From assembly GCF_916619195.1 (NCBI RefSeq), contig NZ_CAKAKL010000001.1, positions 310,001 through 374,000 of the forward strand: 64,000 bases of DNA, in the 5' to 3' direction. Below, piece by piece: positions 44,270-53,730 of the stretch; within the stretch, counting starts at the first letter, position 1; each line of letters begins with the position of its first letter. Origin of the DNA: Inquilinus sp. Marseille-Q2685 (GTDB taxonomy: Bacteria > Pseudomonadota > Alphaproteobacteria > DSM-16000 > Inquilinaceae). A program made the position numbers and the translations under genes. Below the pieces are notes generated by a model, which saw only the letters and a list, made by a program, of their open reading frames with translations, did not search any database and was not told the origin of the DNA.

Positions 44270-45088
44270 ATGACCGACACCCGTCAGGCCGAGTCCCTGC
44301 AGCAGTTCCGCCGCCTGCACCAGGACGGCATCCTGCTGCTCGCCAACGCCTGGGACGCCGGCAGCGCCCGGCTGATCGAGAGTCTCGGCGCCAAAGCGAT
44401 CGCCACCACCAGCGCCGGCGTCGCCTGGGCGCATGGTTATCCGGACGGCGACGCGCTGCCGCTCGACCTGCTGGTCGCCACCACGGCCGACATCGCCCGC
44501 ATCATCCGGGTGCCGCTGACTGTCGACGCCGAGGGCGGGTACAGCGACGATCCGGCCGCGGTCGGGGAGGCGGTGGCCCGGCTGATCGGCGCCGGCGCCG
44601 CCGGCATCAACCTCGAGGACGGGGCGGGGACGCCGGACCTGCTCTGCGCCAAGATCGAGGCGATCAAGCGCGCCGCCGCCCGCAGCGGGCAGGACGTGTT
44701 CGTCAACGCCCGCACCGACGTCTATCTCCGTGGCCTGGCGCCGGAGGGCGGCAAGGTGGCGGAGGTGCTGGCCCGGGCCGAGCGCTACCGCGCCGCCGGC
44801 GCCGACGGTATTTTCGCGCCGGGAGTTACGAGGCCCGAAGAGGTCCAGGCGATCGCAGCCGCGGCGCCGCTGCCGCTGAACGTGATGGCGCGCCCCGGCC
44901 TGCCCGGCGCGGCCGAGCTCGCCGCCCTCGGCGTCCGCCGCCTCAGCGCCGGCTCCGGCATCAGCCAGACGGTGTTCGCCCGGATCGCCGAGCTGGCGAA
45001 GTCGTTCCTGCAGGACGGCGTGTCCGATCCGCTAGTTTCCGGCGCGATGCCGTATCCGGAGATCAACGCGCTGATGGCGGAGAGGTGA
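44270..45088 (+). CDS. Isocitrate lyase/PEP mutase family protein
   Basis: 272 residues with the ICL/PEPM TIM barrel. LLANAWDAGSARLIES opens the barrel, metal-binding acids lie in VDAEGGYSDD (D86, E88) and NLEDG (E116, D117), and VNARTDVYLRG follows. The KKCGH cysteine loop of true isocitrate lyase is missing, so it acts on a C-C or C-P bond of another oxo- or hydroxy-acid. It is 24 bases downstream of the alkylation-repair pair, with GGGAGAGG before the ATG, and may be in the same transcript by chance. Confidence 0.87.
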   Translation: MTDTRQAESLQQFRRLHQDGILLLANAWDAGSARLIESLGAKAIATTSAGVAWAHGYPDGDALPLDLLVATTADIARIIRVPLTVDAEGGYSDDPAAVGEAVARLIGAGAAGINLEDGAGTPDLLCAKIEAIKRAAARSGQDVFVNARTDVYLRGLAPEGGKVAEVLARAERYRAAGADGIFAPGVTRPEEVQAIAAAAPLPLNVMARPGLPGAAELAALGVRRLSAGSGISQTVFARIAELAKSFLQDGVSDPLVSGAMPYPEINALMAER

Positions 45089-45101
45089 GGGGAGCGGGTG
45101 G

Positions 45102-45479
45102 TCAAACCCCGGTTTGGCCGCCGCCGAGCCGGGCCACCAGACTGTCCAGGCTGGGCTCGAACCAGATCTCGTTGCCGCGATTGGCCTCCCGCACCCAGTC
45201 GCGCAGGGCAGCGCTGGCGGCGAGATGCTGCGAGATGTCGCCGATCACGGCCAGCTTCAGCCGGTAGTTGACGGCCTTCTGGGCGAATTCGCCGGCGACA
45301 CCGGTACGGAGCTGGAAGAAGGCCGGTCCGAGGCGTGCGGCCGGCACGGCGATCACCGAGGCGCCGGCGGACAGCGCCTCGCCGATCAGGTCGGCGGCGC
45401 GCTGCGGGCTGTCGATCGCCGGCCCGCTCGCGTCGCAGGACAGGATCGTCTCGTCGCCGCTGTGCAGCAGTTCGGTCAT
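45102..45479 (-). CDS. DUF4180 domain-containing protein
   Basis: 125 residues matching the whole-length DUF4180 pattern: DLIGEALSAGASVIAVPAARLGPAFFQLRTGVAGEFAQK in short, then VNYRLKLAVIGDIS and FVREAN-like DWVREANRGNEIWF near the end. The function of the family is unknown. It converges with the PEP-mutase-like gene, 13 bases apart. About 310 non-coding bases lie upstream, shared with the SDR gene. Confidence 0.8.
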   Translation of the reverse strand: MTELLHSGDETILSCDASGPAIDSPQRAADLIGEALSAGASVIAVPAARLGPAFFQLRTGVAGEFAQKAVNYRLKLAVIGDISQHLAASAALRDWVREANRGNEIWFEPSLDSLVARLGGGQTGV

Positions 45480-45792
45480 CGGTCGGTTCCGGGTTGTTGG
45501 CGAGGCCAGCGGCGGCGCTTTCTGCCTCGTCGGGAATGTTCAGCTCGCCTCGTGCATGAAGCCGCGCGAACCCCATTTCGCCTTCTTCTCGAGCCACTTC
45601 CGCGGCTGCCATCCGAGCTTCATGACCGCCTCTCGGGATCTGATCACGAATCTGCTCAACTCTACCCAATGCCTTGGCAGAGCGACAACCATCGGGACCT
45701 CCGATAACCCTATCGGTTTCTTCCGTTTCGTCCATTCGCGCCGGCCTGCGATCCCTGGACCATCGCTGATCCGAACGGAGGCATGGCAGGTC
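45480..45792. promoter_or_regulatory. Control region between DUF4180 gene and SDR gene
   Basis: These 313 bases hold no convincing gene. CCGATA (45701-45706) and TATCGG (45711-45716) form a perfect inverted repeat with a four-base spacer, 77 bases before the SDR start. It resembles a LysR-type binding site and could be the target of the LysR protein encoded just beyond the SDR gene. Confidence 0.45.
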
Positions 45793-46521
45793 ATGGATAT
45801 CGCGAAAGGAAGGATCCTGATCGTGGGCGGCGGCTCCGGAATGGGGCTGGCGCTGGCGCGGCGGTGTCTCGGCGCCGGTGCCGAGGTCATCATCGCCGGG
45901 CGCAGCGAGGCCAAGCTGAAGCAGGCCCGCGAGGATCTGGGGCAGGCGTCGTCGCTGGAGACGGTCGCAGTCGATATCGCGCGGGAGGAGCAGGTGGCCG
46001 ATCTGTTCCGGCGGACCGGTCCTCTCGACCACATCGTCAGCACCGCCGCCGATATCGAAGGCGCCTATGAGCTGCTGCCGGCGATCGACCTGAAGGCCGC
46101 TCAGAGGGTGATGGACAGCAAGGTCTACGGGCCGCTTCTGCTCGCCAAATACGGCGCGCCCATGCTGCCGGCCTGGGGATCCATCACCTTCACCTCCGGC
46201 ATCGCCGCCTATCGGCCCTCGGCCCGCGGTTCGGTGGTCGCAGCCGTCAACGCGGCGCTGGAAGGGCTGGTCCGGGCTCTGGCGGTCGAACTGGCGCCGA
46301 TCCGGGTCAATGCCGTCTCGCCCGGCTGGGTCGACACGCCGATCTGGGCCCATGTCGCCGGCGACGAGAAGGAGGAGAGGCTGAGCGCGATGGCAAAGCG
46401 GTTGCCTGTCGGCCGGGTCGGGCGGCCGGACGATATCGCCGATGCCATCGGCTTCATGATGGGCAACGGCTTCACCACGGGGACGATACTGCATGTCGAG
46501 GGCGGCCACCGGCTGATCTGA
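45793..46521 (+). CDS. Short-chain dehydrogenase/reductase (SDR)
   Basis: 242 residues. The cofactor motif ILIVGGGSGMGLALA is at the N-terminus, GRSEAKL suggests NADP(H), and ITFTSGIAAYRPSARGSVVAAVNAALEGL holds the catalytic Ser. The usual YxxxK Tyr/Lys pair is changed: the segment reads AYRPSARGSVVAAVN, so the catalytic tyrosine and lysine are not where expected. NAVSPGWVDTPIW and GTILHVEGGHRLI end the fold. It may be a non-classical SDR. It overlaps the convergent LysR gene by 50 bases and has an operator-like palindrome upstream. Confidence 0.85.
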   Translation: MDIAKGRILIVGGGSGMGLALARRCLGAGAEVIIAGRSEAKLKQAREDLGQASSLETVAVDIAREEQVADLFRRTGPLDHIVSTAADIEGAYELLPAIDLKAAQRVMDSKVYGPLLLAKYGAPMLPAWGSITFTSGIAAYRPSARGSVVAAVNAALEGLVRALAVELAPIRVNAVSPGWVDTPIWAHVAGDEKEERLSAMAKRLPVGRVGRPDDIADAIGFMMGNGFTTGTILHVEGGHRLI

Positions 46522-47410
46522 CCGGCGCTAACCCATCCCCCAACGCGGCCAGCAACAGCCTCAGCGCCGGCGGCTGGACACGCCGGCGGCGCCAGATCGC
46601 GGCGAGCGATGCCGACCGGGCCGGCCCGGGCCAGGGTATCTCGACGATCTCGTCGCGATCGAGCGCATCGCCGGCCGCGAGGCGCGGAATGAAGGCAAGC
46701 CCCACGCCAGCCGCGACGAGCCGCGCGATCGCGCCGATGCTGCCGACCTCGGCGGCGGGCTTCGGCGCGGCGAAGCCCGCCGCGGCAAACGCCGTGTCGA
46801 GCATGCGGCGATAGATGCACCCGGTCTCGGTGGCCACGAAGCGCGCGGCGGCCAGGGCGGCCATATCAGCCGGTGTCGTGTCGGGCGGCTGTCCGGGAGG
46901 ACCGATCAGAACCAGCGGCTCCATCGATACCGTCCGGCTGGCGAAGCGCTCGTCGAGGCCGCCTTTGTCGAAACAGAAGGCGACGTCGATCCCGCCATCC
47001 TCCAGCATCCGCAGCAGCTCGCCGCTGCCTGCGACCTTCAGCCTGAGATCGATGTCGGGATGGTCGCTGCGAAAGCCCGACAACCATCGCGGCAGCTTGG
47101 CTGCGGCAATCGTCTCCAGCGCGCCGATCGTCAGCGGTCCGACCGTCTGCCCGCCCGCGGCGTTCACCGCGGCTCGGGCTTCGTCGGCCAACGCCAGGAT
47201 ATCCTCGGCATAGGATTTCAGCGTCTCGCCTGCCGGCGTCAATTCCAGGCCCAGCCTGGAACGCGTGAACAGGCTCGTGCCCAACTCGGTTTCGAGGGAC
47301 TGGATCTGATCGCTCACGCTCGACTGCGCGAGATGGACCTCCTCGGCTGCGCGGGTGACGTTGCGATGGCGGGCCACCGCGAGGAATGTCCTGAGCAACC
47401 TGGGATGCAC
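46472..47410 (-). CDS. LysR-family transcriptional regulator
   Basis: 312 residues: winged helix LRTFLAVARHRNVTRAAEEVHLAQSSVSDQIQSLE in part, then LFTRSRLGLELTPAGE, and an effector domain from about 90. GTG at 47410 was chosen, since the frame beyond it runs back through the tRNA-Ser gene and cannot be protein. Its last 50 bases overlap the end of the SDR gene on the other strand. It probably regulates the SDR gene, a pairing common in proteobacteria. Confidence 0.88.
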   Translation of the reverse strand: MHPRLLRTFLAVARHRNVTRAAEEVHLAQSSVSDQIQSLETELGTSLFTRSRLGLELTPAGETLKSYAEDILALADEARAAVNAAGGQTVGPLTIGALETIAAAKLPRWLSGFRSDHPDIDLRLKVAGSGELLRMLEDGGIDVAFCFDKGGLDERFASRTVSMEPLVLIGPPGQPPDTTPADMAALAAARFVATETGCIYRRMLDTAFAAAGFAAPKPAAEVGSIGAIARLVAAGVGLAFIPRLAAGDALDRDEIVEIPWPGPARSASLAAIWRRRRVQPPALRLLLAALGDGLAPVRSAGGRPRHAVSSPW

Positions 47411-47440
47411 GAAGCGCCCTCTTCGCACAAGCGGCAGGGA

Positions 47441-47530
47441 TGGCGGAAGGGGTGGGATTCGAACCCACGGTGACGTCGCCGCCACGCCGGTTTTCAAGAC
47501 CGGTGCCTTAAACCGCTCGGCCACCCTTCC
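47441..47530 (-). tRNA. tRNA-Ser, anticodon TGA
   Basis: A 90-nt class II tRNA. The acceptor GGAAGGG pairs with CCCTTCC, the anticodon arm CCGGT-CTTGAAA-ACCGG has anticodon TGA, a long variable arm follows (GGCGGCGACGTC region), and the T-arm is GTGGG-TTCGAAT-CCCAC. CCA is encoded at 47443-47441. It reads UCA and other UCN serine codons. Promoter elements lie just upstream at 47542-47570. Confidence 0.96.
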
Positions 47531-47541
47531 GGACCGGCCGC

Positions 47542-47570
47542 ACCATACGGATTTGCCCCGCCGGTTTCAA
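47542..47570 (-). promoter_or_regulatory. Promoter of tRNA-Ser
   Basis: On the minus strand TTGAAA (47570-47565) and TATGGT (47547-47542) are separated by exactly 17 bases, and the tRNA begins 12 bases later. This is a good sigma-70-type promoter. Confidence 0.65.
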
Positions 47571-47860
47571 ATCGCTTCGCATCGGTCGGGCCGTCCGAGC
47601 GCGCGGGCAACATCCGACAATTGAAATCGTGAGTTGTCGCTTTTTGCTGCGAACCGAAGCGGTTACGGGCCCCGCTGTCGAACCGATCTGCACGCTAATA
47701 CAACCTATGAGGGCATACAGAAATACCCAGAAATACTGGGTGCAAACCGACGGATAGGACCGGTTGCCGTACAGCCATCCAGCACATGCTCAGATATGCC
47801 GGAGCGGGACGGGACGATTATGCTGGACCATTGACCGGATGTTGTGACATACGGGTTTGC
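47571..47860. other. Non-coding stretch before rlpA
   Basis: With the tRNA-Ser promoter, the gap to rlpA is 330 bases. It holds one clear hairpin, ACCCAG and CTGGGT with loop AAATA at 47727-47743. No gene is supported. The rlpA promoter must lie here but I could not place it. Confidence 0.4.
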
Positions 47861-48802
47861 ATGACTGCCGAACCGATCCCGACCCGGTCCGGACGCCGTT
47901 CTTTTTGCGTGAAATTCAGCCGCACGAAGTCGGATCGTCTCCCGGGGCTCGCCGTCGTTGCAGCCATCGGCGTGGCGCTGGCCGCCACCGGATGCGCTCC
48001 CTCCCAGCCGGGAAAGGGGAGCATCGCCGAACGGCCCGTTCTCTCGCGACCCGCTGATCCGGGTGTCGTGGCCATCAACGGCGTGCGCTACGTGGCGCGC
48101 ACCGATCGCGATTCGGTGCAGGTCGGCACCGCCACCTGGTACGGCCCGGGCTTCCCCGGCCGCAAGACCGCCAGCGGCGAACGCTTCGACAGCGGCCTGG
48201 TCACCGCCGCCCATCGCACCCTGCCGATGCCGAGCCTGGTCAAGGTCACCAACCTCGACAACGGCCGGACCCTGATCGTCAGGATCAACGACCGCGGTCC
48301 GTTCGTGCGGTCGAAGATCATCGACATGTCCGCCCGCGGAGCGGAACTGCTGGGCTTCCGCGGCAACGGCTCGGCCCGGGTCAAGATCCAGGTGCTGGAG
48401 GAGGAGAGCCGCTTCCAGGCGCTGCAGCAGCAGCGGGACCAGGCGCGGAAGAACCAGGTCGCCTCGGCCGGCAAGGATGTCGATCTCCCGGACGCGCGCT
48501 ACATCGCCGTGCCGCCAGCGCCGCCGGTGCCCGACCGGGTGCCGGAGATCGTCGGCAGCGTCGATGACGATGCCGATCCGAAGCCGTCCGGTCTGTTCGT
48601 CGCAGCCGCCAAGGCCACCCGGCCGCAGCAGGTGGCCTCGCTGTCCGACGCCCTGCGCCGCTTCGGCCCGGTCTCGACCGCCGCCGCCGCAGGCGCGATC
48701 GAGCTGCGCATCGGACCCTTCATCGACCCCAAGGCCGCATCGACCGCCTTGAAGCAGATCGCCGCCGCGGGCTATTCCGGAGCACGCGTCGTCGCCGAGT
48801 GA
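47861..48802 (+). CDS. rlpA: Septal ring lytic transglycosylase RlpA family lipoprotein
   Basis: 313 residues. The signal sequence ends in a lipobox LAATGC, so Cys is lipidated. The DPBB/RlpA domain follows with GTATWYGPGFPGRKTASGERFD in part, AAHRTLPM, VRINDRGPF and DMSARGAELLGF. A proline-rich linker leads to a C-terminal SPOR-like domain (AIELRIGPFIDPKAASTAL) that binds denuded glycan at the septum. It cleaves or binds peptidoglycan during division. It opens the rlpA-tmk-holB-metG-tatD-phnP block. ATG at 47861 is preferred to an upstream in-frame ATG because it gives a normal signal peptide. Confidence 0.92.
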   Translation: MTAEPIPTRSGRRSFCVKFSRTKSDRLPGLAVVAAIGVALAATGCAPSQPGKGSIAERPVLSRPADPGVVAINGVRYVARTDRDSVQVGTATWYGPGFPGRKTASGERFDSGLVTAAHRTLPMPSLVKVTNLDNGRTLIVRINDRGPFVRSKIIDMSARGAELLGFRGNGSARVKIQVLEEESRFQALQQQRDQARKNQVASAGKDVDLPDARYIAVPPAPPVPDRVPEIVGSVDDDADPKPSGLFVAAAKATRPQQVASLSDALRRFGPVSTAAAAGAIELRIGPFIDPKAASTALKQIAAAGYSGARVVAE

Positions 48803-48850
48803 CCCCTGTCGGTTCGCGGCGGGACGAGGCCGCAACCGGGGACGGATCGC

Positions 48851-49489
48851 TTGGGCAATCGCGGACGGTTCATCACATTCGAAGGTGGCGAGGGCTCGGG
48901 CAAGAGCACCCAGGTCAAGCGCCTGGCCGCCGATCTCGCCCGGCGTGGCCTCGACGTCGTGAGCACGCGGGAGCCCGGCGGCTCGCCGGGGGCGGAGGCG
49001 ATCCGCAACCTGCTGGTCAAGGGCGACACCGACCGCTGGGACCCGGTCACCGAGGCGCTGCTGCATTTCGCGGCCCGGCGCGACCATCTGCGCGTCACCG
49101 TGCGCCCGGCGCTGGAGCGCGGGGCCTGGGTGGTCTCCGACCGCTATGCCGACAGCTCGATGGTCTATCAGGGCTGGGGCCTGGGCGTGGACCGCGATGT
49201 CCTCGACGCCCTGTTCCGGATAGCGACCGACGGGCTGAAGCCCGACCTGACGCTGATCCTCGACGTGCCGGTCGAAACCGGCCTCGCCCGCGCCGGCGCC
49301 CGCCGCGGCGGCGAGGACCGCTACGAGCGGATGGGCGAGGCCCTGCACCAGCGCCTGCGCGAGGGCTTCCTGGCCATCGCCGCGGCCGAGCCGGAGCGCT
49401 GCGTCCTGATCGATGCCGGCGGCACGGTCGACGAGGTCGCGGCCGCGATCCGCACGGCGATCGAGGCGAAATTCGGGCCGACATCATGA
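48851..49489 (+). CDS. tmk: Thymidylate kinase
   Basis: 212 residues: P-loop EGGEGSGKST (11-20), TREPGG near 43, DRY in VVSDRYADSS near 97 and the LID stretch RAGARRGGEDRYE. It phosphorylates dTMP to dTDP. The start is TTG at 48851, giving the family's usual N-terminus. Its 3' end overlaps the holB start by four bases (ATGA). Confidence 0.95.
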   Translation: MGNRGRFITFEGGEGSGKSTQVKRLAADLARRGLDVVSTREPGGSPGAEAIRNLLVKGDTDRWDPVTEALLHFAARRDHLRVTVRPALERGAWVVSDRYADSSMVYQGWGLGVDRDVLDALFRIATDGLKPDLTLILDVPVETGLARAGARRGGEDRYERMGEALHQRLREGFLAIAAAEPERCVLIDAGGTVDEVAAAIRTAIEAKFGPTS

Positions 49490-50562
49490 GCGGTGAGTTT
49501 TCCGCGCCCCGCGCCAATCCACGGCTGCTCGGCCACGAGACTGCGGAAACGGCGTTCCTTGAGGCGCTGCGCGCCGGAAGGCTGCCCCATGCCTGGCTGA
49601 TCACCGGCCCGCCCGGCATCGGCAAGGCCACCTTCGCCCACCGGGTCGCGCGATTCCTGCTGTCCGGCGGCCCGCGCGGCGCCCACAGCCTGGAAATCCC
49701 GGCCGACCATCCGACCTTCCGCCGCGCCGTTGCGGGCGGCCATGCCGACCTGCTGACCATCGAGCGAAACGGTGGCGGCGAAGAGGAGAAGAAGCGCCGC
49801 AGCCGCGAGATCCCGGTCGAGGAGATCCGGCGGATCGAGCCGTTCCTGCGCCTCACCGCCGCGGAGGGCGCCTGGCGCGTCGTCATCGTCGACGAGGCCG
49901 AGGCGATGAACCGCAACGGCGCCAACGCCCTCCTGAAGATCCTGGAGGAGCCGCCCGCCCATGCCATCCTGCTGCTGACCTGCGGCAATCCCGGCGCGCT
50001 GCTGCCGACGATCCGGTCGCGCTGCCGCCTGCTGGCGCTCGAACCGCTGCCGGACGCGACCGTCGACCGGCTGCTCGCCGAGCACGCGCCGGAGCTGGAC
50101 CCCGAGGAGCGGGCGTCGCTGGTCCGGCTGGCCGAGGGCAGCATCGGCCGGGCGGCGGCGCTGATCGAGGATGGCGGGCTGGGTCTCTACCGCGACATGC
50201 TGGCGCTGCTCGACGACTTCCCGCGGGTGGATTTCCGGGCCGTGCACAGGATGGGCGACCGGATCGGCCCGGTGGCGGCGGAGTCGAGCTGGCGCCTGTT
50301 CACCGGCCTCCTGGTCTGGTGGATGGAGCGGCTGGCCCGCGCCGCCGCCCGCGGCACCGCCCCGGCCGAGATCGTGGCGGGGGAGGAGGCGGTGATGCAG
50401 CGGGTGGTCGGGGCCCTGGGACGGGCCGGCGGCCTTGATCGCTGGGTGGAGCTGTGGGACAACACCCGCCGTCTGTTCGCTCAGGCGGACGGGTCCAACC
50501 TCGATCGGAAGCAGGTTCTCCTGCAGGCGTTCATCGGCATCGAGCGCGCCTGCAACGGCTGA
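49486..50562 (+). CDS. holB: DNA polymerase III subunit delta'
   Basis: 358 residues of the clamp-loader AAA+ fold: GHETAETAF, the P-loop GPPGIGKAT (Ala replacing Thr, common in delta'), a Walker-B-like [20 protein letters not shown] and the arginine-finger SRC motif [10 protein letters not shown]. The zinc-binding cysteines of E. coli delta' are absent, replaced by a charged loop ([13 protein letters not shown]), as expected in alphaproteobacteria. It is part of the clamp loader at the replication fork. Confidence 0.93.
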   Translation: MSGEFSAPRANPRLLGHETAETAFLEALRAGRLPHAWLITGPPGIGKATFAHRVARFLLSGGPRGAHSLEIPADHPTFRRAVAGGHADLLTIERNGGGEEEKKRRSREIPVEEIRRIEPFLRLTAAEGAWRVVIVDEAEAMNRNGANALLKILEEPPAHAILLLTCGNPGALLPTIRSRCRLLALEPLPDATVDRLLAEHAPELDPEERASLVRLAEGSIGRAAALIEDGGLGLYRDMLALLDDFPRVDFRAVHRMGDRIGPVAAESSWRLFTGLLVWWMERLARAAARGTAPAEIVAGEEAVMQRVVGALGRAGGLDRWVELWDNTRRLFAQADGSNLDRKQVLLQAFIGIERACNG

Positions 50563-50591
50563 CCGCCGCCGTAGCACGGAAAGAGGCCGCG

Positions 50592-52145
50592 ATGTCGGCG
50601 CCGAAGACATTCTACATCACCACCCCGATCTACTACGTCAACGACAAGCCGCATATCGGCCACGCCTACACGACGCTGGCCTGCGACGTGCTGGCCCGGT
50701 TCAAGCGGCTGGACGGCTATGACGTCCATTTCCTGACCGGCACCGACGAGCACGGGCAGAAGGTGCAGAAGGCGGCCGAGCTGGCCGGGGTGGACCCGCA
50801 GACCTTCACCGACCGGGTCAGCCAGAACTTCCGCGACCTGGCCGCGGCGATGAACTTCAGCAACGACGACTTCATCCGCACCACCGAGCCGCGGCATATC
50901 AAGGCCTCGCAGGCGATCTGGGAGGCGATGAAGGCGAACGGCGACATCTATCTCGGCGGCTATGCCGGCTGGTACTCGGTGCGCGACGAGGCGTTCTACG
51001 GCGAGGATGAGCTGACCGTCGTCGACGGCAAGCGCATCGCCCCGACCGGCGCCGAATGCGAATGGGTGGAGGAGCCGAGCTACTTCTTCCGCCTGTCGGC
51101 CTGGGGCGACCGCCTGCTGGCCTTCTACGAGGCCAATCCGGACTTCATCGCGCCGGAGTCCCGCCGCAACGAGGTGATCGCCTTCGTCAAGGCGGGGCTG
51201 CGCGACCTGTCGATCAGCCGCACCACCTTCAACTGGGGCGTGAAGGTGCCGGGCGACGAGGCGCACATCATGTATGTGTGGGTCGACGCGCTGACCAACT
51301 ACCTCACCGCCGTCGGCTATCCCGACACGCAGGCCGAGAGCTTCAAGCGCTACTGGCCGGCCGACCTGCACATGGTCGGCAAGGACATCCTGCGCTTCCA
51401 CGCCCTGTACTGGCCGGCCTTCCTGATGTCGGCCGGGCTGCCGGTGACGAAGCGCGTCTTCGCCCACGGCTGGTGGACCAACGAGGGCCAGAAGATCTCG
51501 AAGTCGCTCGGCAACGTGATCGACCCGCTGGAGCTGGTCGACACCTACGGCCTCGACCCCGTGCGCTATTTCCTGCTGCGCGAGGTCTCCTTCGGCCAGG
51601 ACGGCGACTTCTCCCGCCGCGGCATGATCCAGCGCACCAACGGCGAGCTGGCCAACGGCTTCGGCAACCTGGCCCAGCGCGTGCTGTCGATGATCGCCAA
51701 GAACTGCGACGGCAAGGTGCCGCAGCCGGGTCCGTTGACCGACGAGGACCGGGCGCTGCTGGCCCAGGCGCCGGATCTCCTGGAGACGCTGCGGCGCGAA
51801 TTCGACGTCCAGGCCTTCCATCGCGGCCTGGACGCGGTCTGGGCCTTCGTCGGCGAGGCCAACCGCTATGTCGACGAGCAGGCGCCCTGGGCCCTGCGCA
51901 AGACCGATCCGGCGCGGATGGCGACGGTGCTGTGGGTGCTGGCCGAAACGGTGCGGCGCCTGTCGATCCTGATGCAGCCGGTGATGCCACAGTCCATGGC
52001 CAAGGTGCTGGACCAACTCGCCGTGGCCGCCGATGCCCGCAGCTTCGATTGCATCGGCGACGACCATGCGCTGGTGCCCGGCACGCCGTTGCCGGCACCG
52101 CAGGGTGTGTTCCCGCGCTATGTCGAGCCGGAGGCCGGGGCCTGA
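50592..52145 (+). CDS. metG: Methionyl-tRNA synthetase
   Basis: 517 residues: HIGH motif HIGHAYTT (21-28), the KMSKS-equivalent [18 protein letters not shown] in the connective region and WWTNEGQ. The zinc-knuckle cysteines are not present (only [11 protein letters not shown] remains) and there is no C-terminal tRNA-binding extension, so it is the short MetG type. It charges tRNA-Met in the cytoplasm. It follows holB by 29 bases and touches tatD (TGATG). Confidence 0.96.
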   Translation: MSAPKTFYITTPIYYVNDKPHIGHAYTTLACDVLARFKRLDGYDVHFLTGTDEHGQKVQKAAELAGVDPQTFTDRVSQNFRDLAAAMNFSNDDFIRTTEPRHIKASQAIWEAMKANGDIYLGGYAGWYSVRDEAFYGEDELTVVDGKRIAPTGAECEWVEEPSYFFRLSAWGDRLLAFYEANPDFIAPESRRNEVIAFVKAGLRDLSISRTTFNWGVKVPGDEAHIMYVWVDALTNYLTAVGYPDTQAESFKRYWPADLHMVGKDILRFHALYWPAFLMSAGLPVTKRVFAHGWWTNEGQKISKSLGNVIDPLELVDTYGLDPVRYFLLREVSFGQDGDFSRRGMIQRTNGELANGFGNLAQRVLSMIAKNCDGKVPQPGPLTDEDRALLAQAPDLLETLRREFDVQAFHRGLDAVWAFVGEANRYVDEQAPWALRKTDPARMATVLWVLAETVRRLSILMQPVMPQSMAKVLDQLAVAADARSFDCIGDDHALVPGTPLPAPQGVFPRYVEPEAGA

Positions 52146-52939
52146 TGCTCGTCGACAGCCACTGCCATCTCGACTTCCCGGATTTCGCGGCCGAGATCGA
52201 CGACGTTGTCGGCCGCGCCCGGGCGGCCGGGGTCGGCTGCATGCTGACCATCTGCACCCGGCCGGACCGGCTGCCGGCCACGATCGCGCTGGTCGAGCGG
52301 TTCCCGATGCTCTACGGCGCCGCCGGGGTGCATCCGCACGAGGCGAAGGACTTCATCGACCTGACGGTCGAGGCGATCCTGGAGCTCGTCGCGCACCCGA
52401 AGATGGTCGGCATCGGCGAGACCGGCCTCGATTACCATTACGGTCTCAGCCCGGCCGAGGCGCAGCAGGAGAGCTTCCGGCGCCACATCCGGGCCGCCCG
52501 CATCGCCGACGTGCCGGTGATCGTCCACACCCGCGAGGCCGAGGCCGACACGCTGCGGATCCTGGCCGAGGAAGGGCAGGGCGGCGACCGCCCGCCGCTG
52601 CGCGGCATCATCCATTGCTTCAGCGGAACCCGGCAACTCGCTGAAGAATCGGTGAAACTCGGACTTCACATCTCCCTGTCCGGGATCGTGACATTCAACC
52701 GGTCCGAGGACATCCGCGCCACGGCGAAGGACCTGCCGCTCGACCGCATCCTGGTCGAGACCGACGCGCCCTACCTGGCGCCGGTGCCGAAGCGGGGCAA
52801 GCGGAACGAGCCCGCCTTCGTCGCCCACACCGCCCAGCGGGTGGCCGAGCTGCACGGGCTGTCGGGTTCGGATTTCGCTCGAAGGACGAGCGACAACTTC
52901 TTCGGCCTGTTCACGAAGATCCCGAAGCAAGAGGCCTGA
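52145..52939 (+). CDS. tatD: TatD-family deoxyribonuclease
   Basis: 264 residues: metal-binding DSHCHLDF (H6, H8), GIGETGLDY (Glu ligand), VIVHTREAE, IIHCFSG and VETDAPYLAP. It is a TIM-barrel metal-dependent 3'-5' DNase or RNA exonuclease of the YcfH/TatD type. Its ATG overlaps the metG stop by one base and it ends three bases before the next gene. Confidence 0.93.
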   Translation: MLVDSHCHLDFPDFAAEIDDVVGRARAAGVGCMLTICTRPDRLPATIALVERFPMLYGAAGVHPHEAKDFIDLTVEAILELVAHPKMVGIGETGLDYHYGLSPAEAQQESFRRHIRAARIADVPVIVHTREAEADTLRILAEEGQGGDRPPLRGIIHCFSGTRQLAEESVKLGLHISLSGIVTFNRSEDIRATAKDLPLDRILVETDAPYLAPVPKRGKRNEPAFVAHTAQRVAELHGLSGSDFARRTSDNFFGLFTKIPKQEA

Positions 52940-52942
52940 ACG

Positions 52943-53701
52943 ATGCGAGTGACGGTGCTCGGCTGCGGCGGTTCGATGGGCGTGCCCATGGTCGGCGGCA
53001 TCTGGGGCACCTGCGATCCGGCCAATCCGCGCAACCGCCGGCGCCGCCCGTCCATCCTGGTGCAGAGCGACAGCACCACGATCCTGATCGACACCTCGCC
53101 CGACCTGCGCGACCAGCTGCTGGACCACGACGTCAAGAGGATCGACGCGCTGCTCTACACCCACGCCCATGCCGACCACATCCACGGCATCGACGACCTG
53201 CGGCCGCTGGCCTTCAAGCAGCCGGTCAACGCCTATATGGACGCGGCGGTGCGGCAGGAGCTGGAGGAGCGCTTCGGCTACATCATGACCTCGGTCGAGA
53301 TGGACCGCGGCTTCTACCACCCGTTCCTGGTGCCGCATCTGCTGGACGGGCCGTTCCGGGTCGGCGACATCGACATCGTGCCGTTCGAGCAGGACCATGG
53401 CCGTGTCGTCTCGATGGGCTACCGCTTCGGCCGCTTCGCCTATTCGACCGATGTCGTCCGCCTCGACGACCGCGCCTGGGCGGCGCTGGAGGGGGTGGAG
53501 CTGTGGATGGTCGATGCGACGCGGCCGGAGCCGCATGTCTCGCACGCCCATCTGGCGCTGACGCTGGAGTGGATCGAGCGGCTCAAGCCGAAGCAGGCTT
53601 GGCTGACGCACATGAACCACCAGATGGACTATGAATGGCTTTGCCGGCAACTGCCGGACCATGTCCGGCCAGCGCATGACGGGCTGGTGATCGAGATCTA
53701 G
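52943..53701 (+). CDS. MBL-fold metallo-hydrolase, PhnP-like
   Basis: 252 residues with an N-terminal GCGGSMGVP loop, the metal motif THAHADHIHG (H74, H76, D78, H79), GRFAYSTDVVRL and AWLTHMNHQMDY. It is a metallo-beta-lactamase fold phosphodiesterase of the PhnP/YcbX-like branch often found after tatD. The physiological substrate is likely a cyclic phosphodiester, but this is not certain. Confidence 0.9.
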   Translation: MRVTVLGCGGSMGVPMVGGIWGTCDPANPRNRRRRPSILVQSDSTTILIDTSPDLRDQLLDHDVKRIDALLYTHAHADHIHGIDDLRPLAFKQPVNAYMDAAVRQELEERFGYIMTSVEMDRGFYHPFLVPHLLDGPFRVGDIDIVPFEQDHGRVVSMGYRFGRFAYSTDVVRLDDRAWAALEGVELWMVDATRPEPHVSHAHLALTLEWIERLKPKQAWLTHMNHQMDYEWLCRQLPDHVRPAHDGLVIEI

Positions 53702-53723
53702 GGGCGGCGGCCGACGCCGCCCC
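53701..53723. terminator. Strong GC hairpin between convergent genes
   Basis: GGGGCGGCG (53701-53709) and CGCCGCCCC (53715-53723) form a perfect 9-bp stem with a five-base loop, starting in the stop codon of the PhnP-like gene. It lies between that gene and a convergent small gene ending at 53731, so it can serve both directions. A T-run is lacking. Confidence 0.5.
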
Positions 53724-53730
53724 CCTGCCA

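Noticed and set aside
45540-45780. A possible short plus-strand gene before the SDR
   Set aside because: The frame only extends the SDR upstream through an operator-like palindrome and lacks a signal, motif or ribosome site.
47411-47524. N-terminal extension of the LysR gene through tRNA-Ser
   Set aside because: The added codons are the antisense of a tRNA gene; the LysR winged helix starts normally at the GTG at 47410.
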